A stretch of DNA of 64,000 nt. Source: Acorus gramineus. Taxonomy: Eukaryota; Streptophyta; Magnoliopsida; Acorales; Acoraceae. This document shows positions 12,613 through 28,741 of this stretch, piece by piece. The DNA lies in assembly GCA_030737835.1 (NCBI GenBank), contig CM060848.1:10176509-10240508 (forward strand), given 5' to 3'. Below the pieces are notes generated by a model. That model did not search any database. It saw only the letters and a list, made by a program, of their open reading frames with translations, and had not been told where the DNA came from. A program made the position numbers and the translations under genes. Position 1 is the first letter of the stretch. The number at the start of each line of letters is the position of its first letter.

Positions 12613-13155
12613 GTCGCGCCGCCGCGTGACCTTGTTATCCATTGGGTTTCCACCCATGTTTTCCTTGAAAGGAAATTGCCTTAACATTAAACTGTTGTAA
12701 TGGTGATTGGTTTCCAGCCACTCACTAAGCTTGTAGCTCACCCCTCGCATACTATTTCTTTTTCAGAGGCGGTGTTTGGCGTGGAGCTGGAGCTTCCCTA
12801 TGGCGTGGTCTTATGTGCGTGGAGCGTTCTGTCTGGTGGGTGGCGAGTGCGAGGCTGTCAGCAGTCCTAGAGTCATTTTATGTATTGTAAATCGTGCATG
12901 TGGCACAGGTTGTATTTTATTTGGACTAGACTTGGCTCTCACAGGACATTGATTGTGTATTTGAGTCTGTAATGATATTTTTGGTTTACAGACTTATTGA
13001 TATTTTTATGCTTCCGCTTTTCAGTTGAGTTATCAGTTATCATTGCTTTGCCAGCTTGTGTGCTATTTATTGTAGTCATTGTTGACCTCTTGTACTTGAT
13101 AGCTGATACTTTATATATTGCCATGCCTCGGGGACGGCTGCCCTGGGGCGTGACA

Positions 13156-14670
13156 TGAAGTGAATCACATAATAATGCATTGCCAGCATTCACCTAATTA
13201 GAAAAGAATATGGCTAAATTGCCTTTAGCTACACAATATGTGAGGTGATTTATGACTCTTGAAAATGAAATGGGTGACCTAATTTGTATAATCATTAGGA
13301 TGTGTGATTTTCAACACTGTCTTTTGAGTTTTATTAGTTTATTTAGGATTTCTGATCTTCAACTGCCATTAACACTCTTCATCCTCGTTCTTATCTTGCA
13401 TAATGTATCTCCAGCAATGCTTATTAATTCCTGCGGGAGCACCAGAGAATGGGTAGTAAACTGCAAGTAGATGCTTATTCAGTTGCATTGGTCCAATCTA
13501 TTCCCTGTACTTTACTAGGCTATAGAATTGGAAACTTTGGAAACAAGTTGTACTTTTTCTGGCGCATACCCTTGAGCATGAAGAGGTGATTTTTCATCTT
13601 TCATGTTTCCATTATTAATATCATTGGACATAAGTTTTAAATTTAGGTTAGACGGGTTGTATTGATTACTTTTGCCATGTTTCTGCATTTAATACAATTC
13701 TTCGACATGCTTAATTTGGAAATCATTAGCCATTTTCAAGTTACCATTAGCTCTAGCGTTCTCTTTCTCTTGTAAGTAAGCACTTTTGTAATGTTTTTTC
13801 TTAGAGAAAGATGGACTAGCTATTGCGATTAATTAAAATCAGAAAAAGAAGCAATTGTTACAAATAAGAAAAGAAACCCCCTCTTCAAAAAAAAAAAAAT
13901 TTAATTTCACATGTTTATTCGTAATATGTAATCATAATGCAATTTAGTCCTTATATGACAGATGACATATTTTTTTAGGAACACTGACAATTGTTTTCAT
14001 TCTACTGGTTTTTGTAGCTTTGCAGTATTGGAGTAGATGATAATGTTGTTGGTACCTGTGCTGAAATCATATTTTTCCAATTGATGCGCCTTTTGTTGAT
14101 GACTCACTACTACTATCATCAAGTTTTCGGTAAATATATCTTGGTCTATTGTCATCTGGATTCATCTTAAATGACATGTTATGTATCCATGAGACATTTC
14201 ATTTTGTAGGAAGTTCTGTTGTACATTTCATCACAATTTAGATCGTCTATATTTCAGTATTTATTTAGAATTCGTTTCTCATAATCAAATGATTCCATAC
14301 AGGATTCATTCTCATGCCACAATTATAACTTATAATTATATATATTTCTAATGAATGATTTCGTTAATCCAAATTGTATCATTTTTTATAACATAACAAA
14401 GAGACATTTTATGATCTGAATTGCATGTCTTTAACATTGACAAATGTTTTTCATTAGATAGTTTCTCATTGTCATAAACTTATATTTACCCTTCGGTATT
14501 GCAATGTAATAGGTCATTGATTTTCTATTACTGCCTCTCTTGAAATCCATGTTTATGCAAAACATTTATCTTCACAAAATATCATTTGTGTTATCTTGTA
14601 ATACAGCTCATGAAGTTTCTAAAAGTCGGGTGCCTGAGAACTTGCACCAAGAGAGCTGGGGACACCGGTG
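13156..14670. other. Intergenic DNA with unassigned exon-like pieces
   Basis: No gene recognised. Two segments look exon-like because they lie between acceptor- and donor-like sites: about 13525-13584 and about 14018-14124. I could not match their translations to a family. Near 14610-14670 the text resembles decayed retroelement leader DNA interrupted by the next MITE. Confidence 0.4.
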
Positions 14671-14678
14671 TAGTACTG

Positions 14679-15207
14679 ACTAAAGGTGTAATACGGTCGG
14701 TTTGGTTGGATTTTTTACAAACCCATATTAAACCAAACTATGATAACATGTAAACTGAAAACCGAACCAAACCGAAAACCGAACCGAATTGTTAAAGATA
14801 AACATTTATATACTTTTTTTTTTTTTATCTTGCTATCAATATAGTTTGGTTAGAGTTTTTTTTAGAGTTGGTTACTACTTTATATAAATATCAAAAGACT
14901 ATGATTGATGATATAAATTTGTATTTATTTTTTATGAATATATATGGTATAACAACAATATAGTTTTTAATATATAAAAAGAATGAACTAAATCTTATTG
15001 ATTATAAATAATCATGTGTTTAAAATAATTCGGTTCGGTTCGGTTAATTCGATTCTTTTTAAAAGTAAAAGCAAACCCAAACCAAAGTAGATCGGTTTAT
15101 CAATTTTTTAATCTATACCCAAATCAAACAAAATATCTATTGACCCAAACCTGAAAAAAAATCGGTTTGAATCAGTTTGGATTCGGTTTAACCGACCAAA
15201 GTTACAC
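14679..15207. mobile_element. Non-autonomous hAT-like element with CGGTTTGGTT ends
   Basis: The left part has GTGTAATACGGTCGGTTTGG and the right part CCGACCAAAGTTACAC, which are inverted. Sub-terminal runs such as GGTTCGGTTCGGTTAA and AACCGAACCAAACCGAA are characteristic of a widespread plant MITE class. TAGTACTG (14671-14678) and TAGTGCTG (15208-15215) flank it and would be an 8-bp duplication with one mismatch. The left end is a few bases uncertain. Confidence 0.7.
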
Positions 15208-15215
15208 TAGTGCTG

Positions 15216-17689
15216 GCCAAAGGGACTCCGACGCTTAAGTAAAAGAAGCGAATGAAGATGATGACCTTGAAATCTAGAAGACTATAGATTATTTACTTGT
15301 GAATATCAATTTTCTCTCATTCTCTTGCCCTTTTAGCTGAATGAGTGGCCACATCATTTTCGCCCAGGTGTCCCTCCATCTTGGCTAAATCTTCTGACAT
15401 GGAAAATTCTGAGAGGCACAGAACTGGGGGTTTGTTATGATGTCATGGCCACGTGGCGCAATCTCATTTGTCCTAACTGGGATTGCAACAAGCAGTGACA
15501 GACGGCTTGTCGAGGTCAGGGCACGTCTCTGCCAATTCAGTAGAGCAGAGCAACCCTGAACTTGCCTTGCTTTTCAATGTCAGTGGTCCCCTTTCTCCTG
15601 TGTTTAGGATCAGGTCCAAACCCAGGTCAGGATGGTTAGACTTGGAGAAGCCTAATGGTCGTATTTTGTGTAGGTGGCTAGTCTGAATCGTCCTCGAAAT
15701 AGGGGTGGTCGGGTCACTGAGTCGTCCTACCTAGGCAAGAAGGTATTCCTCGAGCAGGACTTTCCAAGTTGGACTTCTTGAGTGGAGAACTAGGCCGATC
15801 CCCTTAATCACCAACTTGAATTTGGTTTCTCTCTGGGCAGGGTCATACTACCCGCTTACCCGATTGACTTGGACACGTGGCGCCCTCAGGAAGAGCGTGG
15901 GATTTCCCTCTATAAAATGAATTTTACAATTTAAAAAAAATAAAAATGTGTCGACATACACTTATAAAAAACAATAATGATTTTTAGGTCCCAATTAGTA
16001 GACCCTATTTCAAACCCCATAAAGTGATAAGTTTGAATTTTTCACTTTATCCTCTATTTAATTTCATCGCTTTTTTCATAATTGTTCCCTTTAATCTTGA
16101 TGTGGTTATAATTTGGGATATTCTTTTTATTTTTAAAACAATCAATTTAATTAAATACAAATTTAGAATCCTTTTTAAATCTTCGTCATGCCATGGCTGT
16201 TGCCATCCTCTCGTCTTTCAGATGACATTCTGAAATGCTAATAAATGTTTGATTTAATCTGGTTGTCCTCAATTATCTCGCACCCAAGGTATCACATTCT
16301 ATCTCTTCTTATAACATTCTATCCCTAAGATATAAGGAAAACCTAGACCTCATCTTCAGAAGTTATCTATAAATAGTTTGTTGAAGTTGGTAGTTATGAT
16401 TTTATACAGTAACCGTCAATTGATCTGGCAATCTTCCAAATCTTGCACCCTTATTTCTCCCTAACTATACCTTAGCACGATTTACAATTTTTTTATTCGG
16501 ATTGATCGATAGAAACGAAAACAAATTATCAAATTTAGTTTTGGTGAGGATTGGAGAAGAGAAAAGTAACTCGATTAATTTTTTATTATTTGCGACCTAA
16601 TTGTGGTGCGCGATCCATTCAGGTTAGGTATTTTCGATCTGAATAAAACATATTGATATGATTTTACATTCATCTTTGAATCCTCATATATATTTTTTCA
16701 GGATCAGATTTAATTTAAATTCAGATACATGTCCACTGTATCTGGATTTTATATGCATTTTGTATTTATGTACGATTTGTATAATCATTTTTGTTGTTGT
16801 GTGTGTGTATAATTATGCATATTGATTCATTCAGCATATTTTTAGCCTTGCATGATCATTATTCAACTCATTCATATTCAAGATACACTTTCATCTAATG
16901 TAAAGTTGTCTAATTCAGATTCTAGATATACGTGTATCTGAATAATTTATCGAGTCCAATTTGCTATTTGTTATGTTTGTTCCGATGGATTTGATTAATG
17001 TGTATCTGAATAATATTTAATTATTTTTATCATGTATATTTAAAGATTTTTATTAATCATCTAAGTAATGCCTCATTAGCATGTAGATCATAATTGTTTT
17101 ATATGAATTTATGATGCATAACTACATCTTAATATTGTATCTAAAATCTGTATTTGAAATTTTCTAGATACATGTGTATCTGAAAAAACTAATACAGGAT
17201 TGTATCCAAATCTGTATATGTATCTAAAAAAATAATATATTCATCTGTATTTAAAATTCTAATATATTCATCTGTATTTGTAGTTGTATCTGAAAAAAAA
17301 TTGAGATAAAGGTCGGAGGAGGGCTCGAAAGGTAGTTGATCCACCTCTCATATGATAGAGGGCGACAAGAGGAATCAAAAGGTGGTGATGCCTGTCATCG
17401 TACATGAAGAGGCTGGCCGAAATGAATTTTTGAAGTGGATTCCTTAGGAGTTAGGAGGATAAAAAAAGAAATTTTTGAAAAAGAGAGTGCTAGGAGGTCG
17501 TTCCCGATTAATGAGGGATTTATTTTTTGGGAGTGAAAAACTAAAATATTAAAGAAGGATAATATTGTCTTTACTCTTTTTACCTTTTTAAAAAGTCAAA
17601 CAAGGAACCAATCAGGTAATGACACTTATTGGAGCTTTTCAATGTGGCTTAAATTTTGAAACCCATGTAGCAATACCCTAAAAAAAAAC
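15216..17689. other. Intergenic DNA, no gene; GTATCTGAA-like cluster
   Basis: 15216-15920 is moderately GC-rich and looks like a decayed repeat (CTCCGACGCTTAAGT leader-like text, CACGTGGCGCC), but no ends were found. From about 16730 to 17300 the motif GTATCTGAA or GTATCTAAA recurs about nine times in AT-rich DNA. No coding potential seen. Confidence 0.45.
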
Positions 17690-17957
17690 TTATGTTGCAC
17701 TCAGCTTTTTTACAGTCTCAAATACAACCCTATATATCTCATAGCCCCTCCACTCACTATAATGTGGTATATACATTGTTTAAAATTTTTTACATTTATA
17801 GATGATACAATTCAATTCACATCTATATAGTGATTTAAAAAAAAATTAAAATATCTATAGATTACGTTTTTTATTGTAAAAAATACGTAGGGTAACATTA
17901 AAATGAGATTGCATTTAAAATTATAAAAAAGATTGAGAGTGTAGTAATGCTAAAAAT
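17690..17957. mobile_element. Possible MITE, same family as the one at 23752
   Basis: The left end CAGCTTTTTTACAGTCTCAAATACAACC and the reverse complement of the right end (CAATCTTTTTTATAATTTTAAATGCAATC) resemble each other and the ends of the copy in NTM1 intron 2. Boundaries are approximate and no clear target duplication was found. Confidence 0.4.
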
Positions 17958-17965
17958 TATCTCAT

Positions 17966-19086
17966 GCGAAAACAAACACTCCACCAAGAAAAAATAAAGA
18001 AGATGAAAACACACCAAGAAAACTCCTAAAACCCTAATATTCAAACTCTTCACTATGTTAACCTTCCAATTAAAAGCCCCTCCAATGGTCCCATCCTCCA
18101 AAACGAGGATCATCACCATTAGGTGTTGTGAAGAGATGATGTCCAAAACACAATATGCAAACACAACAGTCTGGATAGGTCCAAGTGCATTGAACAATTT
18201 AATTGTTTGTGACCGTCCAATCTTCCTACTTTATTGTGATTAAGATATTTTATAAGAATATAAAAGTAATTTTATAATTTAATTAAATTCTAAACCTCTT
18301 TTTTTAAGAGTTTGTATTTCAAAATGATAAAATCATATAATCACGAGTGTGTTGAATAACACAAAGCCCCATCCAACTAATGGATTGCCAAACCAAACAC
18401 ATGTACCAATCCAAAGGCGAAATGAAAGAAGAAAAATGATACACTTAATCACATTCACCAACCAAAACTTAGACCTCACATATTTTTATTTTTTTAAAAA
18501 TAGTAAACATCATCTAATAAGGTACATACTTTGATAAAAAATGCATATCACTCAATTTCAAGTTGAATGAATCCATTTTTAATAAGTGTAAGAAAAAAAT
18601 TAGTGAAGTATATATATCATTTAATGAGATATATGCTTCATTGAATATGTAACGAGGTATATAGGTTTATGTTTTGGATCAAAAAAAAAAAAAAGTGTAA
18701 CAATACTCATGAAAGAAACATATCCTTTTATTCTAAAACAATTTCCACTGCATACATACATAAGAAAACAACTTATTATTGTGTTACATATACCTACTAA
18801 AAAAGGTAAATGACAGCCTACATTTTTCTTAGGAATGTGTTATTTTTCTTAAAATCACATTTTTCCTTGTCAGATTAACTTTTGTTCTCTTTGATGACAG
18901 AGATTTCAAATAGAAATACATCATTTTTATAATTCATTGAGTGACTCATTCATTAATTATTTAATTTTATCATAGTTATCTTTAACCTTGGTATGTGCAT
19001 CAAAACTAGTGTTGGCTATAAGGATTAATAGGGACTCATCTCTGTCTCAGAATCCAAAGGTAAGCCTAACTATTCATCAAGAAATA
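17966..19086. other. AT-rich intergenic DNA
   Basis: No gene recognised. The stretch at about 18490-18670 is similar, in inverse orientation, to part of the MITE at 23752-24004 (for example AATAGTAAACATCATCTAATAAG), so it may be a third, decayed copy. Confidence 0.45.
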
Positions 19087-19381
19087 GGGCTAATTTGATA
19101 AAGAGCTAAGATTTCAAATACAATTATCTTAGTTTTAAATGATAGAAATCCTTTTAGGCTTATCTTTATTCACATTTACTAAAATCAAAACAAAAATAAA
19201 AGATAAATGTTACCCTAACATTTAAATAGAACAATAAAAAAAAAATAATAATCTTCATTCTCATTTTAAAATCAAGACAATAGTGGAAACTTTATCCCAG
19301 TTATGGAATAAGTTGCTTTCCAATCATCAATCACTCCAATTATTCCATTATCCCACCACATATCCCTTATCAAACTAGGCC
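19087..19381. mobile_element. Tourist-like MITE, probable
   Basis: The left end GGGCTAATTTGATAAAG and right end CTTATCAAACTAGGCC are inverted, and the interior ...CCATTATCCCACC... resembles the element ending at 6202. The 3-bp flanks (ATA/TAA) do not match exactly. Confidence 0.5.
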
Positions 19382-19908
19382 TAATGAGAATCTCAACAAT
19401 AAAAATCTTCATGCTATAGCTAAATGCATGAGAAGCACTAGGAAGATAAATTTCTACAATGGTACAATCAAAGTGATGAAAATGAAAGCAAAGTGAATAG
19501 GCTCATCAGGGGATAAGATAAAGTGGTGCAGGGCTGCAGGCGATGTGCATTGGGTTGCTGTGCAAAGATATTGAAGCTGACACAGTGAATCTTCTACTGC
19601 CACAATAATGCCCACTATTGACAGAAGTATGCAATAATAAGTTATATCCATGATATTGGAATGCATTATGCATGATTAGTCAAAGTTCCATTAACATAGG
19701 GGACAACTACGGAGAAGCGCATTCTGTTGTATTCTTCGCTGGCACTGCCAGCAGTTCACTAGTAACCTTCATTTAGCATTTTTTACTTGATAGCAAGGAT
19801 CAATTGATATCATATAAAAGGTTTGTGTGTTTTTCGGACATTATATCATTATTCATCAAACATGCACACACCACTAACAATATCACAGTGCATCACAAGA
19901 ATGGGAAG

Positions 19909-19914
19909 TTTATT
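19909..19914 (-). terminator. Candidate poly(A) signal for NTM1
   Basis: AATAAA on the minus strand about 125 bases after the NTM1 stop codon, a plausible 3' UTR distance. Transcript evidence would be needed to confirm it. Confidence 0.4.
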
Positions 19915-20039
19915 AAGAAGGACAAACCAGTTTGAGCCATAACAAAATTTCACAACCTTGAATAGAGAGAAAAAAAATGTACCTTGAGAATTTTCCTTCC
20001 AAAATTATGTACCTTTAAAATTTGAAGAGGCAATAATGG

Positions 20040-24685
<4,646 letters not shown>

Positions 24686-24699
24686 GGCCTCCGCCGTCG

Positions 24700-25201
24700 A
24701 CCGCACGTGTGAGGCCCAAAGAGAAGTGAAGCGGAACAGACAAAGCGAACTAGCTCTTCGCGGGTTCTTGTTCGCCGTTCGCGGTTGAGATGGTATCGGG
24801 TAGGGTTGGAGCCAATTCTGGTATAATTTATCCATAATTTAAATCCAATCCACCTTCGCAATCTCTAACTCCATATCTGCCCATCTCACGGGCTGCTTTT
24901 GCACAAATAAAATTAACTGCAGCATAATTCACATCAATTTTTTTTTTAAATCATACATTTTTTTATTATATAAATTAAAATATAATAATATTATCTTGTG
25001 ACACATGATTTTCCTGTAGAGACTTAATTTAAAAACATATTCTCATATAATTGATGCAATCACATTTTAATTATTTTTACAGTCTCAAAAAGATTGAATA
25101 TGTATTTAATAACATAATTTTACTTCTCGCTTTTGAAACTCGTGATAATTTTTTTATTATTATGTCCTTAATTATTTTTTGTATCATTTTGTCATTTTGT
25201 G
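24700..25201. other. NTM1 upstream region and AT-rich spacer
   Basis: 24700-24900 is the likely promoter and 5' UTR of NTM1 (minus strand). No convincing TATA box was found. 24900-25201 is AT-rich without features. Confidence 0.5.
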
Positions 25202-25204
25202 ATA

Positions 25205-26047
25205 TACTGGTGATATATACATGAAGATCCCTGAATGATTTTAAATTCCTGAAGCAAATAAATCATTCAGAAGCATGTATTCTATAAAATTACAAATATC
25301 TTCATATAGGGGCATATGGTACAATCGCCTCGATGAATATTTATTGAAAGAAAAATATGAGAACAATCCGAGATGCGTTTGTATTTTCATCAAGAAATTA
25401 GAATCTGGATTTGCTATTATCGCAGTATATGTTGATGATTTGACTCTGATAGGGACTCCAGAAGAGCTTACCAAAACTTCTTTATAGGTAAAGAAAGAAT
25501 TTGAGATGAATGATATTGGAAAAATAAAATTTTATCTCGGTGTACAGATTGAGCATTTTTCAAATGGAATCTTTGTCCATCAATATACATATACAGAAAA
25601 AGTCCTGAAGCACTTTTATATGGATAAAGCTCATCCATTAAGTTCAACGATGGTTGTTCGATCGCTTGATATAAAGAAAGATTATTTTCGTCCTAAAGAA
25701 GAAGAAGAAGGAGTTCTTGGTCCAGAAGTACCCTATCTTAGTGCAAGTGCTCTAATTTACCTTGCTAATTGCACAAGCCTATATGTAGCATTTATTGCAA
25801 GATACAGTTCTGCTCCTGCTAGAAGACATTTGAATATTGAGGCTTCATCAAAGGCGATTGAACTAAGCTCATCTCACCGAAATTCTTTTACACACATGAG
25901 CTTTAGAAGAACAGCAATATTGATGTTAAGCAAGATCGTTCAAGTGGTAAGTTGGTAGACTTATTCACCAAAGCATTACCAACTGCGACATTCAAGAAAC
26001 TGGTGCAAAATATTGGTATGCGTCAACTCAAAGATTTTCATGCATAA
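25205..26047 (+). pseudogene. Ty1/copia pol fragment (reverse transcriptase to 3' end)
   Basis: The remnant starts within reverse transcriptase: IYMKIPE, then a TGA in place of the following residue, then IWYNRL, AVYVDDL with the YVDD active site (25420-25440 region), an in-frame TAG, FEMNDIGKIKFYLG, IFVHQYTYTEKVL, MDKAHPLS and LGPEVPYLSA. After YSSAPARRH the RNase H domain is largely deleted. The frame resumes as DLFTKALPTATFKK...MRQLKDFHA with a TAA at 26045. Everything upstream (gag, protease, integrase) is missing, so it is a 5'-truncated copy. The block pattern is characteristic of plant copia elements. Confidence 0.88.
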
Positions 26048-26601
26048 TAGGGGGAGTCTTCATGTTGATCAGGGGGAGTAATTTAATTCAAAATATTTGT
26101 GTACTGTACTCTTTTTCCTTCGACCAGGTTTTTCCCACTAGGTTTTTATGGCAAGATTTTAACGAGGCAGTACAAACATATGCACAAGAATATTGTACTC
26201 TTTTTCCTTCGCTAAGTTTTTATCCCAAAGGGTTTTTCTTAACAAGGTTTTAACGAGGCATATTCTTTGTGCAGTGGTCATCCAATGGGGAGTGTTAAAT
26301 ATATGCATTTTTAGATATGCATGTATTAGTGGATGACCACCCATTATAATAGATCTCTATTGGTATATGTGATATTAATATGTAATTCATAGGGTGCATG
26401 TTTTGAGGTGTATGTTGAGCTTTTCCATACTTATGTTTGTGGGGCTATATATAGGAGGGTTGGTGTAACTTGAGGAAAGTGAATGAGTAGAGAAAGAAGA
26501 ATAAAAATAGAAGAGAAGTTCCTGAAGAACTTCATTTCCCTACATCTCTCTCTTGTGTTTCCATCTATATTTTACATGTGTTTCTCTTTTATTTTATAAC
26601 A
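26048..26601 (+). mobile_element. Copia 3' non-coding region and 3' LTR
   Basis: After the pol stop come AGGGGGAG (26048-26056) and a second AGGGGGAG near 26081, then the TTTAACGAGGCA / TTTTTCCTTCG text common after copia pol genes. A short PPT, GGGGAG, precedes the LTR at 26293 (TGTTAAATATATGC). The LTR ends TTTATAACA at 26601, about 309 bp. Part of this post-pol motif recurs reversed at 38800-39000. Confidence 0.78.
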
Positions 26602-26720
26602 ATTTGTTCTATAATCTTATATATTGAGTTATCATAGTGTATGAGACGAGACTGCAAAACGATTGAGTATATCAATGTTTTTAGCAAGATTACGGTTTTA
26701 AAATAAGTTGTTTCAATTTT
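26602..26720. other. Short AT-rich spacer
   Basis: Nothing recognised between the copia LTR end and the fold-back element. Confidence 0.5.
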
Positions 26721-26993
26721 GGGTTTTTATTTTTAAATCCCCATAAACCATAGGATTTAGTGATCGATCTCTTTCTTCTTCGTATTTTGGTTTTAGTCTC
26801 CTGATTTAAATGATATGTTACTTTTTAGTCCATCCAAGGGACTAAAAAAAAATCAAATAATTTAGAGATGGGTCATTCTCAGGGACTAAAAATGAACATA
26901 TATTTTAAATCTAGGACTAAAACCAAAATACGAAGAAATGAGATATCGATCACTAAATCCTATGGTTTATGAGGATTTAAAAATAAAAAATCC
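26721..26993. mobile_element. Fold-back MITE with long inverted repeats, 273 bp
   Basis: The left arm (TATTTTTAAATCC..CATAAACCATAGGATTTAGTGATCGAT, then CTTCGTATTTTGGTTTTAGTC) recurs as its reverse complement at 26913-26993. Arms are about 80 bp and further partial pairing (GGGACTAAAAA) exists near the centre, so it could fold into a long hairpin. TTTCAATTTT and TTTAATTTT flank it. Confidence 0.8.
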
Positions 26994-27180
26994 TTTAATT
27001 TTATATAATAAAAAAGTAATCAATTTTATTATTATCATATTTGCTCAAATATGGACAAAGAGTATGAATAAATTTTGTTTTAGAGTAAGAATAAATTTTG
27101 TTTTAGTTTTTAGATGGAATAAAACATTTCCATTTTCGTCTTAAAAACATGACAATTGTCTACATTTTGTCATGCATTAT

Positions 27181-27793
27181 TGTAGGGCCCAAAAAGGAGG
27201 CTCATCCGGGAAGCTCCATGTGACCAGCCCACGATCCAATCAAGCGACGGCCCACGGCCCGGATTGTTCACCTCGAGTGGATCCGGTCCGCCAGCCTACC
27301 AAAACCCTACGACTAAGTCCAAGACCCCAACCCATTCAAAAGATCATCAACTTGTTGACTTTTTGGGTAAGTACAAATCCAGCAAATCTGGAGCCATCAG
27401 AGGACTGATCCCCCCAGGATTGCATGGATATGCCTTAGACATGGAATCAATTATCAGTCAACTCCTTAATCTTGGTAGGTCTGGAAGAGGATAATGGCTA
27501 TAGATTGAGCAAATCCTAGCAATTGCATAGAATCTAAGATCCCATCTCATCTAGTGGGGATGTCATCTCTATAAGGTTCTAGGATTGGAAAAACACTATA
27601 AAAAGGGAATTACGTATGACTTGATCCCCAGAGCAAAAAAGAGGGGTACGTAGACAGCCTAGAGAGAGATCTCAGGTAAATCGAAAACAAATTTTCAACC
27701 ACACCCAAAAGGAGGGGAATCGGCAGGATCAAAGGGGAGGAGACTGGGAGGAGCATAGCCGACGGATCTTGGCGACCCTAATCCAGCTAGTCA
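27181..27793 (+). repeat. Tat-1 5' LTR
   Basis: Starts TGTAGGGCCC and is closely similar to 35714-36330. CTATAAAAAGG at 27597 is a likely TATA box. I place the end at GCTAGTCA, before the leader text CTTGGCGTGCCAGGTAGGGG; the end could lie up to 30 bases later. Confidence 0.85.
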
Positions 27794-27862
27794 ATTTCTG
27801 CGCCTCCAGCTTGGCGTGCCAGGTAGGGGAAGCGCATGTGAAACAAAGCACGATTCGTGATC

Positions 27863-28740
27863 ATGCCTCCTAAGAAGAACCTTCCGTCTCTTCCGCCACT
27901 GGTAACCTGATCTGCACTGTTGAACGCCTCGTCCGATCCCGGAGGCTTATCGAGGGAAAACCCGTAGCCCGACGGTGATGGCCTACAGCACCGTGTGAAT
28001 CAGGCCGGTCTCGAGGCCGAGGCTGAGGAACTCCGTCGTGCTGTGGAGCACATGCAACGTGAGAACGAGCGCCTTCGCAATCTGCTTGACAATCCGTCGG
28101 AGCAGGAAGACGGGCAGCATGACTCACAGCCTAGTGGGATCGTCCCTTCCGATCGAACCAATCCTCCTCGCACGGGCGAACACCAAGCTTGCAGATCCTC
28201 CAGCGAACCTTGTCTGCAACGAAGAACCCGCCGGCTCATCAAACGTGGCTATGAACTCTAAAAGGCCACGCCAGGATGACCCGGGGCTCCGTGAAGACCT
28301 GATGAAGGCAATGGACCAACGGTTCCGGACTATGAGATCGCGCACGGTGGCATATCATGCACTCTAGAAGGAAGAATTGATCCACCTCTCTCCGCTCTCG
28401 GTGGATATCCTTCGCGCCCCCCGTTCGGAAAAGTTCACTCGCTCGAAGTTTAAGCTCTACGAGGGGAAGACCGATCCGATGGAGTATCTGTTTCTGTTTC
28501 AACAGCGCATGTCACTCGAGGCCAGAGATGACGCCTTACTTTGCAAAGTTTTCCCACAGAGCCTCGGGGGGCAGGTTCTCGTGTGGTTTCGGAAGCTCCC
28601 CCCCTGTTCCATCTCGACCTTCTAAAACTTGTGCGAGGTGTTCATCGGCCACTACATCTGCCACTGTAAGCCAAAGAAGGATGTCGCCAACCTCTTCAGA
28701 ATGAGACAAGCGGAAGGTGAACGGCTGAAGGACTACTTCA
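27863..28740 (+). pseudogene. Tat-1 gag, 5' portion, frameshifted and truncated
   Basis: Begins ATG at 27863 (MPPKKNLPSLPPL) and soon meets a TGA; the region is then read in shifting frames: EAEAEELRRAVEHMQREN (coiled-coil-like), KRPRQDDPGLREDLMKAMDQ, an in-frame TAG, LSPLSVDILRAPRSEKF, YEGKTDPMEYLFLFQQRM, a TAA, then CEVFIGHYICH and EGERLKDYF. This is the Retrotrans_gag type of capsid sequence. It stops at 28741 where the foreign LTR begins. The copy at 36400 carries the same early stops, showing they predate the duplication or were shared by the source. Confidence 0.85.
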
Positions 28741-28741
28741 C

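Larger units (their letters stand above)
9336..13155 (+). mobile_element. Solo LTR, long-LTR Tekay-like family (copy A), 3.8 kb
   Basis: The element starts TGTTATGCTCGGTGTC and ends GGGGACGG...CCCTGGGGCGTGACA, with a perfect 5-bp duplication TGAAG on both sides (9331-9335 and 13156-13160). The first 500 bases match, in reverse, the start of the LTR at 59168 (for example the CTGGCAGCAGCCCTGTTC and GAAAGTTGTAGATAATCTTC text), and the last 250 bases match the ends of copies at 55861 and 52167. No gag-pol lies inside, so it is a solo LTR. Open frames within it are low-complexity artefacts of the 62-bp repeat. Confidence 0.93.

Noticed and set aside
17898-18243. Overlapping 99- and 62-residue frames on opposite strands
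   Set aside because: No recognisable domain, no splice context, and part overlaps a probable MITE.
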